A stretch of 64,000 nt of DNA, taken from assembly GCA_029260765.1 (NCBI GenBank), contig JAJDCP010000011.1, positions 1-64,000 of the forward strand, written 5' to 3'. Each line of letters begins with the position of its first letter. The stretch's first letter is position 1. The translations under genes were made by a program, and so were the position numbers. Of this stretch, positions 36,351 through 45,737 are shown piece by piece. A model generated the notes under the pieces. That model saw nothing but the letters and a program-made list of their open reading frames with translations, was not told the origin of the DNA and ran no database searches. This stretch comes from Planctomycetota bacterium. GTDB lineage: Bacteria; Planctomycetota; J058; JAJDCP01.

Positions 36351-36719
36351 CGGACCTCGCTTGGAATGGGGCTCGGGAACCAGAGGAACGCGGCGGATCA
36401 TGCAGAACTATGTTTGGAGACGTTGCGGACCGGACCCACCGGCGCCGGCTTGCGCATTGGATACTGTACCCGGCCACCCTGAACTGAGCCACTGGGCCGC
36501 AACAAAGTGGGCGCCTCGGGCAGACTCTCCGGGAGCGTCTTTGTGCCTGATGCGAAGCTCGGGCGCAGGTGGAAGCTGAAGCCCGCCTGGACGGCTGGAC
36601 AGGACAGCGTGGACCATTCTGGGCGCTACACCGATCACGACGCCGCGCCGACAAAGGGAGAGTGGTGCCTCTGTTCGTCGACGCACACGCATTTCTCTGC
36701 AGCCTCCAGCGAGACCTCG

Positions 36720-38978
36720 ATGCCTGACACCCAACCCGACGCGACGAAGGACACGGCCCCGCCCTTGCCATGGAAGATGGGCGTGGAGATCGAGCTGCTG
36801 ACGCCGCGCGGCTCGAGCCGTCTGGAGCTGGCGAAGTGCCTGGCACGACGGTTCCAGGGCCAGGTCCGGCCCTTCTTCCACCTCGACCAGGAGCCGAGCG
36901 AGACGCCCGGACAGCCAGCCATGTCCTGCCTGACGCCAGGCTTTGAGGTGCTCGACGCCGACGGACGGCAGCGCGTCCGGCTGGTCGACGACAGCACACT
37001 GCGGGACGACCTCGATGGCCAGGCCCCTCCCCTGGACGGCTGGTACAAGCTCGTCGCGGACGATCCACGCTGGCTGCGCCTGATCGCCCGCTACGGCGAC
37101 CCCTTCGAAGCTATGGACAGCATCCTGGAGAAGGTGGGCGGCCTGCTGGGTGTGGTGCCCGAGGCCTGCCCCGGTGAGATCATCACGCTCAGGGACGACA
37201 GCGGCGCGTTCATCGCGCTGGCGTCTCCGCTGGTCGGCGAGCGCGAGCGCCCCTGCGAGCTCATCACTCCTCCGCTGGCCCGCGACCATGGCCTGGCCCT
37301 GGAGGAGCTGCTCGACAGCGCCCGCCAGTTTGGCTGCACCGTGCCCCGGGAGGGAGCGACCCACCTGCATCTGGACGCCTCCGGGCTGCGGACCGCCGCC
37401 ACGGTCGCCAACCTGATCCGGCTCCTGCACCCCCACCGGGCTCTGCTGCGCGTGCTCTTCTCGACCAATCCCGACTGCCGTCGCCTCGCTGCCTGGCCGT
37501 CGGCGCTGGTCGAGCTGGCGGCCGACGACGCCTTCGCGCGGTTGCCCTGGAGCGAGGCCAAAGAGCGGCTCCTGGCGACAAAGCTCGACAAGTACTGTGA
37601 TGTGAACCTGCGCAACCTGGTCTACGCCCCGCGCGACAAGGACACCGTAGAGTTCCGCATGCTGCCGACACACCTCGAGGTCACGCCGATCCTCGAGGCG
37701 GCCGCCGTGTGCGTGGCGGTGCTTCGGCGCTCCAGCCAGGGGCCCCTGATGCCGATGCGAGCCGAGGCCGAGATCTCGGTCGCCGCGGGGGCGCGCTTCT
37801 TCTCTGAGATCGGGCTGCAGGGGGAGATCGCAGGGTCGCTGTTGGCGACATTGAGCGAGCGCGCTCCGACGCCGGAGGTGTCGACGCGCAGCACAAGGGC
37901 CGCACGCCCGCATGCACAGCCTTCAGCCCAAGTCCGTGCAAGCCAGCCAGCGCTGCCGCCTACGTTGATCCTGACTGAAGGACTCTCCGATCCTCGCGCA
38001 GCCCCGATGGTGGGCGCGCTGCTCTTGTGTTGCCCGCAGAACATCGTCGGCGTGCTCGATTCTGCGCGACAGGGGCGCTGTGCTGAGGAAGTCTTCGGCT
38101 GCGGCGGCGCGATCCCGCTGCTAGGAAGCCTGGACGACGCCCTCCGGCTGCAGCCTGCGCAGCTGGTGCTTGGCCTCGAGACCGCCAGCGAGCTGTCCGC
38201 GCGGACGCGCGAGACCGTGTTGGCCGCCATCGCCGCGGGGCTGGACATCGTCTCAGGCCTGCGCACGCCCCTGGCGGACGATGCTGAGCTACGCGCGGCG
38301 GCCGCCGAGCGCGACGTTCGGCTCCGCGACCTGCTCGCTTCTGCGCCGCACCCCACCCCCTACGCGGACACCTGGAGAGCGCGCCAGGCGCCGGTCTTGC
38401 TGACCGTCGGCACCGACAGTGATGCCGCCATGCTGGTCAGCGCCTGGCAGCTGCACCGAAGCCTGACGGCCAGAGGACTGCGGAGTGCATTCGTCGCCAG
38501 CAGTGGCGCGGGGTCGCTGTTGGCAGGCCACGGCCTGGCCCTGGGCAGGCAACTCTGCGCTGCCGTGGCTGGCGCGGTGGAGGCCGCCGTCGATAGCGCG
38601 GTCGCGGATGCGCAAGTGGTCGTCGTGGAGGGCTGCGGGAGCCTGATGCAGCCCGCGACCTCCGGCTACAACCTGGCATTGCTGCAAGGCAGTACGCCGG
38701 ACGGGCTGGTTATCTGTCACACGCTGGCAGCGGGCGTGGATGCCCTGGAGCACGCCAGCGCCTGCCTCTACGAAGCCACCGAGCTGAACCTGCGCCTGGC
38801 AAACCACCGCAAGCCCTGCAGCCTGCTGGGGTTCAGCCTGCAGACACGGCAGCTTCCCGAGGCAGCGGCACGCGCTTGTCTGACGGACTTGGCTGAGAGC
38901 TTCGAGACCCTGGTGGTCGACCCGCTGCGGTTTGGGATCGAGCCCTTGACGGAGCGCGTGGTGATGTGGTTGGAGTGA
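36720..38978 (+). CDS. fusion of amidoligase-like and DUF1611-like domains
   Basis: A 752-aa protein. Residues about 15-400 resemble the putative amidoligase family (PMGVEIELL-type opening WKMGVEIELLTPRG, then CELITPPLARDHG, THLHLDASGL and TVEFRMLPTHLEVTP), which are glutamine-synthetase-like ATP-dependent ligases. After a linker, residues about 455-750 resemble DUF1611. Both its N-terminal Rossmann-like part and its C-terminal part (FVASSGAGSLLAGHGLALG, VVVEGCGSLMQPATSGYN and GLVICHTLAAG) are present. The P-loop equivalent reads VGTDSDAAMLVSAW, without the Gly-Lys expected for nucleotide binding. The ATG follows a weak GCGAGAC; the reading frame extends upstream without support. Likely role: peptide-bond or amide formation on a small metabolite. 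Confidence 0.75.
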   Translation: MPDTQPDATKDTAPPLPWKMGVEIELLTPRGSSRLELAKCLARRFQGQVRPFFHLDQEPSETPGQPAMSCLTPGFEVLDADGRQRVRLVDDSTLRDDLDGQAPPLDGWYKLVADDPRWLRLIARYGDPFEAMDSILEKVGGLLGVVPEACPGEIITLRDDSGAFIALASPLVGERERPCELITPPLARDHGLALEELLDSARQFGCTVPREGATHLHLDASGLRTAATVANLIRLLHPHRALLRVLFSTNPDCRRLAAWPSALVELAADDAFARLPWSEAKERLLATKLDKYCDVNLRNLVYAPRDKDTVEFRMLPTHLEVTPILEAAAVCVAVLRRSSQGPLMPMRAEAEISVAAGARFFSEIGLQGEIAGSLLATLSERAPTPEVSTRSTRAARPHAQPSAQVRASQPALPPTLILTEGLSDPRAAPMVGALLLCCPQNIVGVLDSARQGRCAEEVFGCGGAIPLLGSLDDALRLQPAQLVLGLETASELSARTRETVLAAIAAGLDIVSGLRTPLADDAELRAAAAERDVRLRDLLASAPHPTPYADTWRARQAPVLLTVGTDSDAAMLVSAWQLHRSLTARGLRSAFVASSGAGSLLAGHGLALGRQLCAAVAGAVEAAVDSAVADAQVVVVEGCGSLMQPATSGYNLALLQGSTPDGLVICHTLAAGVDALEHASACLYEATELNLRLANHRKPCSLLGFSLQTRQLPEAAARACLTDLAESFETLVVDPLRFGIEPLTERVVMWLE

Positions 38979-39053
38979 TGGCGCTGGGCCTCCGGGAGGG
39001 GACAGCGGTGCCTGCCCAGCGAAGGACCCCGCAGCCTCCCGTCGGCTCTCTTG

Positions 39054-40484
39054 TCAACGAAACAGTCCCTGCAAGAACCCTCTGAGCTGGGAGCCCCACG
39101 AACGCTGCAGCTGCGGGAGAAGGCCGGGGTCTCGATACAACCCAAAAAAGTCCACGAACTCGAACTTGCCGTCGCGGCGCTTTTCCATCAAGAACTGGTC
39201 CCGACCTGGTGCATAGATCCTCAGGCCCCTGGCCTCGGCGAAATAGACAGCAAAGGGAAACACCAGGGTGGGTTCAAACTCCTTGGGATGTTGCCAAATG
39301 CTGGCACAAAAGTCATCGCCCGCGATCCAACCGCCGACCTTGACCTTCGGATAGACACTGAGAAGGTCCGTGGTAATACCTCGGAGGGTGTGGTCCCCAT
39401 CGATGTAGGCCAAATCCAGGCTGTTGTCTGGGATTTCTTCGATCACATCTACGGTTCTACCCCTCAAGACCGTGGTCTTGTCTCTTGCAAAGTCTGTTCT
39501 TGCCAGAGTCTCCTCGTAACACCCTTGGAACTCCTCACTCGAGAGGTTTCGTGGCTTGTTCCAGGAGTCAAGGTGCTTCCAAGGATCCACCATGTAGTAC
39601 TCTCTGATCCCTGTGCAGTCTCTCAGGAGTCTCGATGCGAGCTCACCCCGGTACACACCGATCTCCAAAAGACTCGAGAGATCAAACTCCTGAATCAGTC
39701 TCCTCAGGATCTCATATCTGTTCTGCGATTCATGGGCAATCTGCCGAATGAGCGCGTAGGAAGCGCGCGCGCCGCCAGCCGTGGGAGACTCTGGGAGCCG
39801 GTCTTTCCCCTTGTCCGCCAGGTGCACATCACGCGAGTACAGTGCCTTCAGGTCTGGGCAAAGGCGTAGGACTTTCTTGGCAACCATCGCATTGACAGGC
39901 CGAGTGGCCGCACGCAGCCTTCCTTCTGCCGAGCGCTTGTGAATATTGCCTTCAGCCCACGTGACCTTGTACGTTTCTTCCAGGAAAGCAGAGTTGGCTT
40001 TACTGAAGTTGACAATCTCTTCAACGGAACGCGAGAACAGATAATTGTCCATGCTGGCGGGAATGCCGCTGTCATTGAGAAGTTGAACAGTCTCTTCTCG
40101 TTTTTCTACAAAGTCCTCGAACTTCACAATCGCATCGAAGTCACTCGTTCCATTCCGAACAATGTCATTCAGTTTCTTGAACTTGTCTTCCATGCTTAAT
40201 CCGAAGTCCCGGTAAGGCTTGGAAGAAAGTGAGATGTAGTTTTGGCAGGGGTCGCGAAGGAACAGTATCTTCTTGTCGGGTGCGAAGCGTTTGATTTGCT
40301 CGTTCACGTCGAGATGAGAAACCGTGGCCTTCAATATGATCTTTTCATTGCTGAGGCACGCCCGGGAAGGGGCGCGCTCCCTGACGTACAAGTCGAGAAC
40401 ACTGAGGTAGTCTTGGAGTTGGCTGAGCCAGTAGCAAAAGAGGCTTGCTCCACTACTCTGTGCCCCATAGCAGAAGATTCGCAA
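39054..40484 (-). CDS. fusion of sulfotransferase-like and SAM-methyltransferase domains
   Basis: A 476-aa protein if begun at the TTG preceded by GGAGAGG. A longer ATG start at 40694 adds 70 residues with no domain character. The opening LRIFCYGAQSSGASLFCYWL matches the PAPS-binding P-loop region of sulfotransferases, which usually lies at the very N-terminus; ILFLRDPCQNYISLSSKPYR matches the second PAPS-binding motif. From about residue 270 a class-I methyltransferase follows (SSLLEIGVYRGELASRLL, YYMVDPW, LAYIDGDHTLRG and VGGWIAGDDF), similar to methyltransferase family 24. The gene is clearly AT-richer than its neighbours, suggesting recent transfer. The target may be a surface glycan. Confidence 0.82.
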   Translation of the reverse strand: MRIFCYGAQSSGASLFCYWLSQLQDYLSVLDLYVRERAPSRACLSNEKIILKATVSHLDVNEQIKRFAPDKKILFLRDPCQNYISLSSKPYRDFGLSMEDKFKKLNDIVRNGTSDFDAIVKFEDFVEKREETVQLLNDSGIPASMDNYLFSRSVEEIVNFSKANSAFLEETYKVTWAEGNIHKRSAEGRLRAATRPVNAMVAKKVLRLCPDLKALYSRDVHLADKGKDRLPESPTAGGARASYALIRQIAHESQNRYEILRRLIQEFDLSSLLEIGVYRGELASRLLRDCTGIREYYMVDPWKHLDSWNKPRNLSSEEFQGCYEETLARTDFARDKTTVLRGRTVDVIEEIPDNSLDLAYIDGDHTLRGITTDLLSVYPKVKVGGWIAGDDFCASIWQHPKEFEPTLVFPFAVYFAEARGLRIYAPGRDQFLMEKRRDGKFEFVDFFGLYRDPGLLPQLQRSWGSQLRGFLQGLFR

Positions 40485-40776
40485 TGACCTCTCCGTAAAT
40501 GAGCTCAGGTTTCCCAATGATGCCACCTGCCGGAGGCGAAGAGCGGCCAACCCTGCGGGATCCTGCAGCCAGGGCCGGGAGCCATGATAGTCCCGGCCGC
40601 TGGCGATGCAAAGCCCGTCCCCCGGCGGAGCGGCGGAGCGGTGGCTCTCCAGGGAGGACCGCGGGCGAGTCTGCGGCTGCGACGGAGAGACCACCCTGGC
40701 GATGGGCAGCGGCGTCCAGAATTGCTAAGGTTCGGACGATCAGACTCTGACCCGGGACACCCGGAAAGGCGATGCT

Positions 40777-41418
40777 GTGCAGCGATCCATCCAGCTCTGC
40801 AGGAGCTTTGTTCTACTCGTGTGTCTGGGCGCCACGGCAGCTGCCCATGTGCCGCACCTGGAATGCCGCGATTTCAGCGAAGAGGCGCCCTATCTGGTGA
40901 GAAAGACCACGGAGCAGTCGATTGCCATCTACGCCTGGCTCGATGCCCGGGTGAGGCCGGATGTAGACGTCTTCCGGTTCACGCTGGACGAGGCCAAACC
41001 CGTGTATGTGGAGTCTCTGGTACCGGTCCGCGAGGACTACGCCGACTTCCACCCGACCTTTGCGGTCGTTGGTGCAGGGCTGCCCCAACCGGACGCGACG
41101 CAGTCGCTTCCCTTTGCGCTCGCAGAGGGTGAGGGGGCATGGGTCTTCGACGGCCAGGCGGAAGGACGGAGCGAGTTCTTCGAGCCGTTTGGAAACAAGA
41201 CGTACTGGCAGGGGCCCTCCGTGGAGAAGACCCTGGAAGCCGGGACCTATCGCGTCTACGTCTGGCACCCCGAGGACAGGGGCGGCGATTACGTGCTGGT
41301 CATCGGCAAGGCGGAGATTTTCGAGGCAGACGACATCCTGCGCGCACTCATCGTGACCCCGCTGATCCGGCTCGGCCGGGAGCTGCACCCGCCTCAGGTG
41401 GCAGTGCGCGAGGAGTGA
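40777..41418 (+). CDS. secreted uncharacterised protein
   Basis: A 213-aa protein with a signal peptide (RSFVLLVCLGATAAAHVP, cleavage near AAA). The mature part contains strand-rich phrases (FRFTLDEAKPVYVESLVPVR, GTYRVYVWHPEDRGGDYVLV and IGKAEIF) typical of a jelly-roll or C-terminal PPC-like beta domain. It ends in a basic tail after a hydrophobic RALIVTPLIRLG. The start is GTG with AAAGGCGATGCT upstream. Periplasmic or extracellular location is likely; function unknown. Confidence 0.72.
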   Translation: MQRSIQLCRSFVLLVCLGATAAAHVPHLECRDFSEEAPYLVRKTTEQSIAIYAWLDARVRPDVDVFRFTLDEAKPVYVESLVPVREDYADFHPTFAVVGAGLPQPDATQSLPFALAEGEGAWVFDGQAEGRSEFFEPFGNKTYWQGPSVEKTLEAGTYRVYVWHPEDRGGDYVLVIGKAEIFEADDILRALIVTPLIRLGRELHPPQVAVREE

Positions 41419-41585
41419 GGGGATGGGGGGTTGGGGCTTGGGGCCGGATGTGCTGGAGACGGACTTCCCGGACGATCCGATGGGAATTTGCCTGATTCCA
41501 AGAGGCCGGCTGCTGCGCTCGTCAAGGTTTCCCCCTGCCCGACAAGGTGCCAACAGACCGTCACACGGAGGCCGACTGCTCGTTT

Positions 41586-41594
41586 TGCTATACT
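41586..41594 (+). promoter_or_regulatory. possible extended -10 promoter
   Basis: TGCTATACT is a near-consensus extended -10 element 62 bases upstream of the start of the multidomain helicase gene. No convincing -35 box is visible at the right distance. It lies in a 238-bp spacer that otherwise holds no gene. Confidence 0.4.
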
Positions 41595-41656
41595 GACGAT
41601 CTCAAAGGACTTCTGATCACCATCCGCGCTACGCCAGCACCAAAAATGGGACCCGC

Positions 41657-44600
41657 GTGGAACACGACTGCCCCTTCTGCTGCCTTCCTCCAAGTGCGCT
41701 GACCTGGTCTTCGGACCTCATCGTCGCGATCCGCGATCGCTGGCCCGTCTCCCCCGGCCACACCCTGGTGCTCCCTCGGCGCCATATTCCCAGCTACTTT
41801 GAAGCCGGCCCCATGGAGCAGGCAGGGATCTGGCAAGCCGTGCACGCGCTCAAAAAGCTGCTCGACGCGCAGCTGTCCCCCGCGCCTGATGGCTACAACA
41901 TCGGCTTCAACACGGGTGTGGCTGCGGGGCAAACGGTTATGCACCTGCACGTCCACATCATCCCCCGCTACTCCGGGGATATGTCCGACCCCCGTGGCGG
42001 CGTTCGCGGGGTGATTCCCGCAAAGCAGAAATACGGGCGCCTCCAGGAGCACAGCGAGTCTGAGTCTTCACCATCTGCCTCGGCTCTGGACGCGGGTGTA
42101 TTTGCCGACCTCCCGGTCTTTGTGCCCGGGCAGGAGAAGCCGCTGGTCCAGACACTACGCAGAGCGCTGCAGCTCGCCGAGCGGGCCGACTTGATCTCGG
42201 CTTTCGTGCAGCCGTCCGGACTCGATCTGATCGTCGGCGACATCGAGGATGCCCTCAGTCGCGGCGCGCGCATTCGCGTGCTGACCGGTGACTACCTGCG
42301 CATCACCAGCCCCGACGCGCTGCGTACGCTCTTTGCCTTGGCGGAAGAACATGAGGGCTTCCAGGCCTGGATCTTTAGCACAGGTGGCGCGCTCAGCTTC
42401 CACCCCAAGACCTACATTTTTGCCCGCGGCGACGAGGGGGTCGCCTTTGTTGGCAGCAGCAACCTGTCAGGGTCGGGCCTGGGGAAAGGTGTCGAGTGGA
42501 ACCTGCGTCTGGTGCGATCGACGGACAAGGAGGGTTTCTGGGCGATCCGGGCGCGCTTCGAGGCGCTCTTGAGCCGTCCGGAGACAGAGCCGCTGACGCG
42601 CCTGTTCATCGACAACTACGGGGACAGGGTCCCGATTCCGCCAGCCCCGGAACCCAGAGCGAAGCCACCTGACCCACACAAACTCCAGACAGCCGCTCTG
42701 GCTGCTCTGGCCCAGGCGCGCCTAGACGGGCACGAAGCGGGACTGGTGGTCATGGCCACTGGCCTTGGAAAGACCTACCTGTCCGCCTTCGACTTCCAGC
42801 AGCTGCGAGGCAAGCGGGCTCTGTTCGTCGCCCATCGTGAAGAGATCTTGAATCAAGCGCGCAGCGCCTGGTCGCTTGTCTTTCCCAACCTCGTGCTCGG
42901 GATCTTCATGGGGGGACAGCACGAACCGAACGCAGACGTCGTGTTTGCCTCGATCCAGACCCTGGCGCGTGTTCGCCACTTGCGTCGCTTCGCAGCCGAG
43001 CACTTTGACTACATCGTCGTCGACGAGTTCCACCACGCCGCGGCTGCCAGCTACCGCAAGCTGATCGGCCACTTTCAGCCTCGCTTCTTGCTCGGACTGA
43101 CTGCCACCCCAGACCGGACGGACGGCGCCTCGCTTCTGGAACTCTGTGGCGGCAACCTTGTTTTCACGAGCAACCTGGTCGAAGGCATCGCCCGCAAGCT
43201 GCTCGTTCCCTTTCAGTACTTCGGCGTGCGCGATCAGGTCGACTTCACGCCGATTCCGTGGCGCTCAGGCCGCTTTGATGTGGCGGAGCTCACGGGCGCC
43301 TTGGCGACACGCGCCCGTGCCGAGCAGTCCCTGCGCGAATATCGACGCCATGCGCAAGCCAAACCGCGTCGGGCTCTGGTCTTCTGCTGCAGCGTGCTGC
43401 ACGCCGATTTCATGGCGGGCTTCTTTCAAGAACAGGGCCATCCCGCTGCTGCGGTCCATAGTGGTCCGCGCTCGGCCCCGCGGGCCGAGTCGCTGCGTCG
43501 TCTGCGTTCGGGCGAGCTCGAGATGATCTGCGCGGTCGACGTCTTCAACGAAGGCCTCGACCTGCCGGACATCAATGTCGTTCTCATGCTGCGCCCGACC
43601 CTCTCCCCCATCATCTTTCTGCAGCAGCTCGGGCGTGGTTTGCGACGGGCACTCGGGAAGAGCCACCTTACCATCGTGGACTTCATCGGCAACCATCGGG
43701 ACTTCCTCAAGAAGCCCCAGGCTCTGGTCTATCTGAGCGGGCGAGACCTCGAAGGCTATGCCGCAGTCCGGGCTTTGCTCGAGGGCAAGGTCGACTTTCC
43801 CGAGGGCTGCTCGGTTGACATCGAAACGGAGGCCCTGGACATGCTGGCGGGGCTAGCGCGCGTCAGTAAGGAAGACGTCCTGCTGTACGAGTATATGTCC
43901 TTCCGCGATACCCACGGACGCCGCCCGAGTGCGACAGAGCTGCACGGCCTGAGTGTGATCATGAAGCCTGTCCAGCAGCGCTACGGCGACTGGTTCGGGT
44001 TCGTGCAAGCGCAGGGCGATTTGAGCCCCGAGGAAGAACACGTCTACGAGCTCTTCAGGGGCTGGTTCGGGGATCTGCAGCGTACCCAGATCAGCGCGTC
44101 CTACAAGATGCTCGCCCTGCAGGCGCTGCTCGCGGCGGACTCTCTGTTCACGGGCATGAGCATTGCCGCCAACGCGGCACATGCCCTCGGTCTGGCACGC
44201 AAACAGAAGCTCCTATGGCGAGAGCTCTGCCTGGACCGTGAGCGCAGCGAGCTCGGCCCGGCCATGGTGGCCAAATGGAAAGAGATGCCCCTCAAGGTGT
44301 GGGCTCGGGGACGTGGGACCTCCAAGCCCTGGTTTGCCATCGACAAGCAGGGCTTTCGCGGCTTGTTTGACGTCGTCGAGAAGGATCGCGAGATCTTCGA
44401 GGCGCTGACCGGGGAGTTGGTGGACCTGCGTGTGGCTCAGCACCTGGAGAAGCTGCGCAAGAAACTGCCGCTGGATGCGGGCCAGGCCCCGATCCGCATG
44501 CGGGTCTCCCACGCGGGCCAGAAGCCGATTCTGCGCTTTGACCGCAAGGCGCGGCCAGACATCCCTGATGGCGAGACGCCTGTCCTGGTCGACGACAACC

Positions 44601-45676
44601 TCTACGTCTTCCACTTCCGCAAGATCGCCGTCAACGTCGTGCGCGATCAGGCCGGCGGGGGCAATCTGCTTCATGGGCTGATGCGCCGCTGGTTCGGCCT
44701 CAACGCCGGGCTTCCGGGCACGCGGCATTACGTGCTGCTCGAGCAGACAGCCTCGGGTTGGCGGCTGCGCCAGGAGACCCAGCAGCTTTCGACACCCGTC
44801 AGCGTCGTGCGCCCGGCCCTGCCCTATTTTCGCGAGCTGCGCGTCGCCTGCGGGGCCTTCCACGAGGGCGCGCCGCTCGTCGAGCAGGCCGAGCGCCTGC
44901 ACGTCGAGACTGATCGGAAGCTCAGCCCCTCGCAGCACTTCGTGGTCCGCGCCGAGGGCGACTCGATGGACGGCGGACCCGCTCCGATCCGAGACGGCGA
45001 CCTGGTGCTGTGCGCGTGGCACCAGCCCAGCTCGACAGCGGAGATCTCCGGCCGACCCTGGCTGCTGGTAGGCCATGAGACGGCGGACAGCAGCTTCGCG
45101 GTCATCAAGGTGCCGCGCAAGACCAGCAAGGGCTGGCTGCTGGAGAGCTGGAATCCGCAACATCCCGTGCGGGAGCTGCCCGCAGCGGTACGGGTCGAGC
45201 CGGTGGCACGGGTCCTTGAGGTGGTCCGCGAAACCGAGGGGCTGGTTCTGTGGGGCCGCTACGATCGAGACGCGGCGGCCCAGGCCTTTGGTGAGAAGAA
45301 CAACCCCGCCTGGAAGGTCGGGCATCGGGACCTTATGGCCTTTGGCAAGCCCCACACGGTGCTCTTTGTGACCCTGCGCAAGGACGACCAGACTCGGGTC
45401 GAACATCGCTATGCGGATCGTTTTGTTGCGAGGGACGAGCTGCACTGGGAGTCGCAGGCCAGCACAACGCCGGGAGGGGCGAAGGGGCGCCGGATCATCG
45501 GGCACGCTGCTGAGGGGCGGGCGGTCCACCTGTTTGTGCGGTATCGGAAGCGCATGGACTTTGTGTACTGCGGTACGCTGACGTATCTGCGGCATGAAGG
45601 GGAGCGGCCGATGAAGGTGTGGTTCCGTCTCGAGCGGGAGCTGCCCGAGGGGCTTTGGGAGGTTTGGGGGGTGTAG
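41657..45676 (+). CDS. multidomain HIT-PLD-SF2 helicase-S24 protein
   Basis: A 1339-aa protein with five recognisable parts. Residues 1-125 form a HIT domain (DCPFC, then HLHVHII with His96, 98 and 100). A phospholipase-D-type nuclease module lies near 150-300 (HPKTYIF with His249 and Lys251, then GSSNLSGSG). An SF2 helicase spans about 330-720 (ATGLGKTYL with Lys372, VVDEFHH, LTATPDRTDG and QLGRGLRR). A DUF3427-like middle region follows. A LexA/S24-type fold near 1090-1190 has EGDSMDG (Ser1103), IRDGDLVLC and VIKVPR (Lys1151). A C-terminal tail resembles the restriction-type DUF3427 end. The start is GTG with only a weak ribosome site. Likely DNA defence or damage response; the S24 part may allow SOS-type switching. 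Confidence 0.85.
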   Translation: MEHDCPFCCLPPSALTWSSDLIVAIRDRWPVSPGHTLVLPRRHIPSYFEAGPMEQAGIWQAVHALKKLLDAQLSPAPDGYNIGFNTGVAAGQTVMHLHVHIIPRYSGDMSDPRGGVRGVIPAKQKYGRLQEHSESESSPSASALDAGVFADLPVFVPGQEKPLVQTLRRALQLAERADLISAFVQPSGLDLIVGDIEDALSRGARIRVLTGDYLRITSPDALRTLFALAEEHEGFQAWIFSTGGALSFHPKTYIFARGDEGVAFVGSSNLSGSGLGKGVEWNLRLVRSTDKEGFWAIRARFEALLSRPETEPLTRLFIDNYGDRVPIPPAPEPRAKPPDPHKLQTAALAALAQARLDGHEAGLVVMATGLGKTYLSAFDFQQLRGKRALFVAHREEILNQARSAWSLVFPNLVLGIFMGGQHEPNADVVFASIQTLARVRHLRRFAAEHFDYIVVDEFHHAAAASYRKLIGHFQPRFLLGLTATPDRTDGASLLELCGGNLVFTSNLVEGIARKLLVPFQYFGVRDQVDFTPIPWRSGRFDVAELTGALATRARAEQSLREYRRHAQAKPRRALVFCCSVLHADFMAGFFQEQGHPAAAVHSGPRSAPRAESLRRLRSGELEMICAVDVFNEGLDLPDINVVLMLRPTLSPIIFLQQLGRGLRRALGKSHLTIVDFIGNHRDFLKKPQALVYLSGRDLEGYAAVRALLEGKVDFPEGCSVDIETEALDMLAGLARVSKEDVLLYEYMSFRDTHGRRPSATELHGLSVIMKPVQQRYGDWFGFVQAQGDLSPEEEHVYELFRGWFGDLQRTQISASYKMLALQALLAADSLFTGMSIAANAAHALGLARKQKLLWRELCLDRERSELGPAMVAKWKEMPLKVWARGRGTSKPWFAIDKQGFRGLFDVVEKDREIFEALTGELVDLRVAQHLEKLRKKLPLDAGQAPIRMRVSHAGQKPILRFDRKARPDIPDGETPVLVDDNLYVFHFRKIAVNVVRDQAGGGNLLHGLMRRWFGLNAGLPGTRHYVLLEQTASGWRLRQETQQLSTPVSVVRPALPYFRELRVACGAFHEGAPLVEQAERLHVETDRKLSPSQHFVVRAEGDSMDGGPAPIRDGDLVLCAWHQPSSTAEISGRPWLLVGHETADSSFAVIKVPRKTSKGWLLESWNPQHPVRELPAAVRVEPVARVLEVVRETEGLVLWGRYDRDAAAQAFGEKNNPAWKVGHRDLMAFGKPHTVLFVTLRKDDQTRVEHRYADRFVARDELHWESQASTTPGGAKGRRIIGHAAEGRAVHLFVRYRKRMDFVYCGTLTYLRHEGERPMKVWFRLERELPEGLWEVWGV

Positions 45677-45737
45677 GTTGTGCATGGGTAATCCACTCAG
45701 GCCTTTCGGCATTGGCAGCACACTGGCACTGGAAAAC

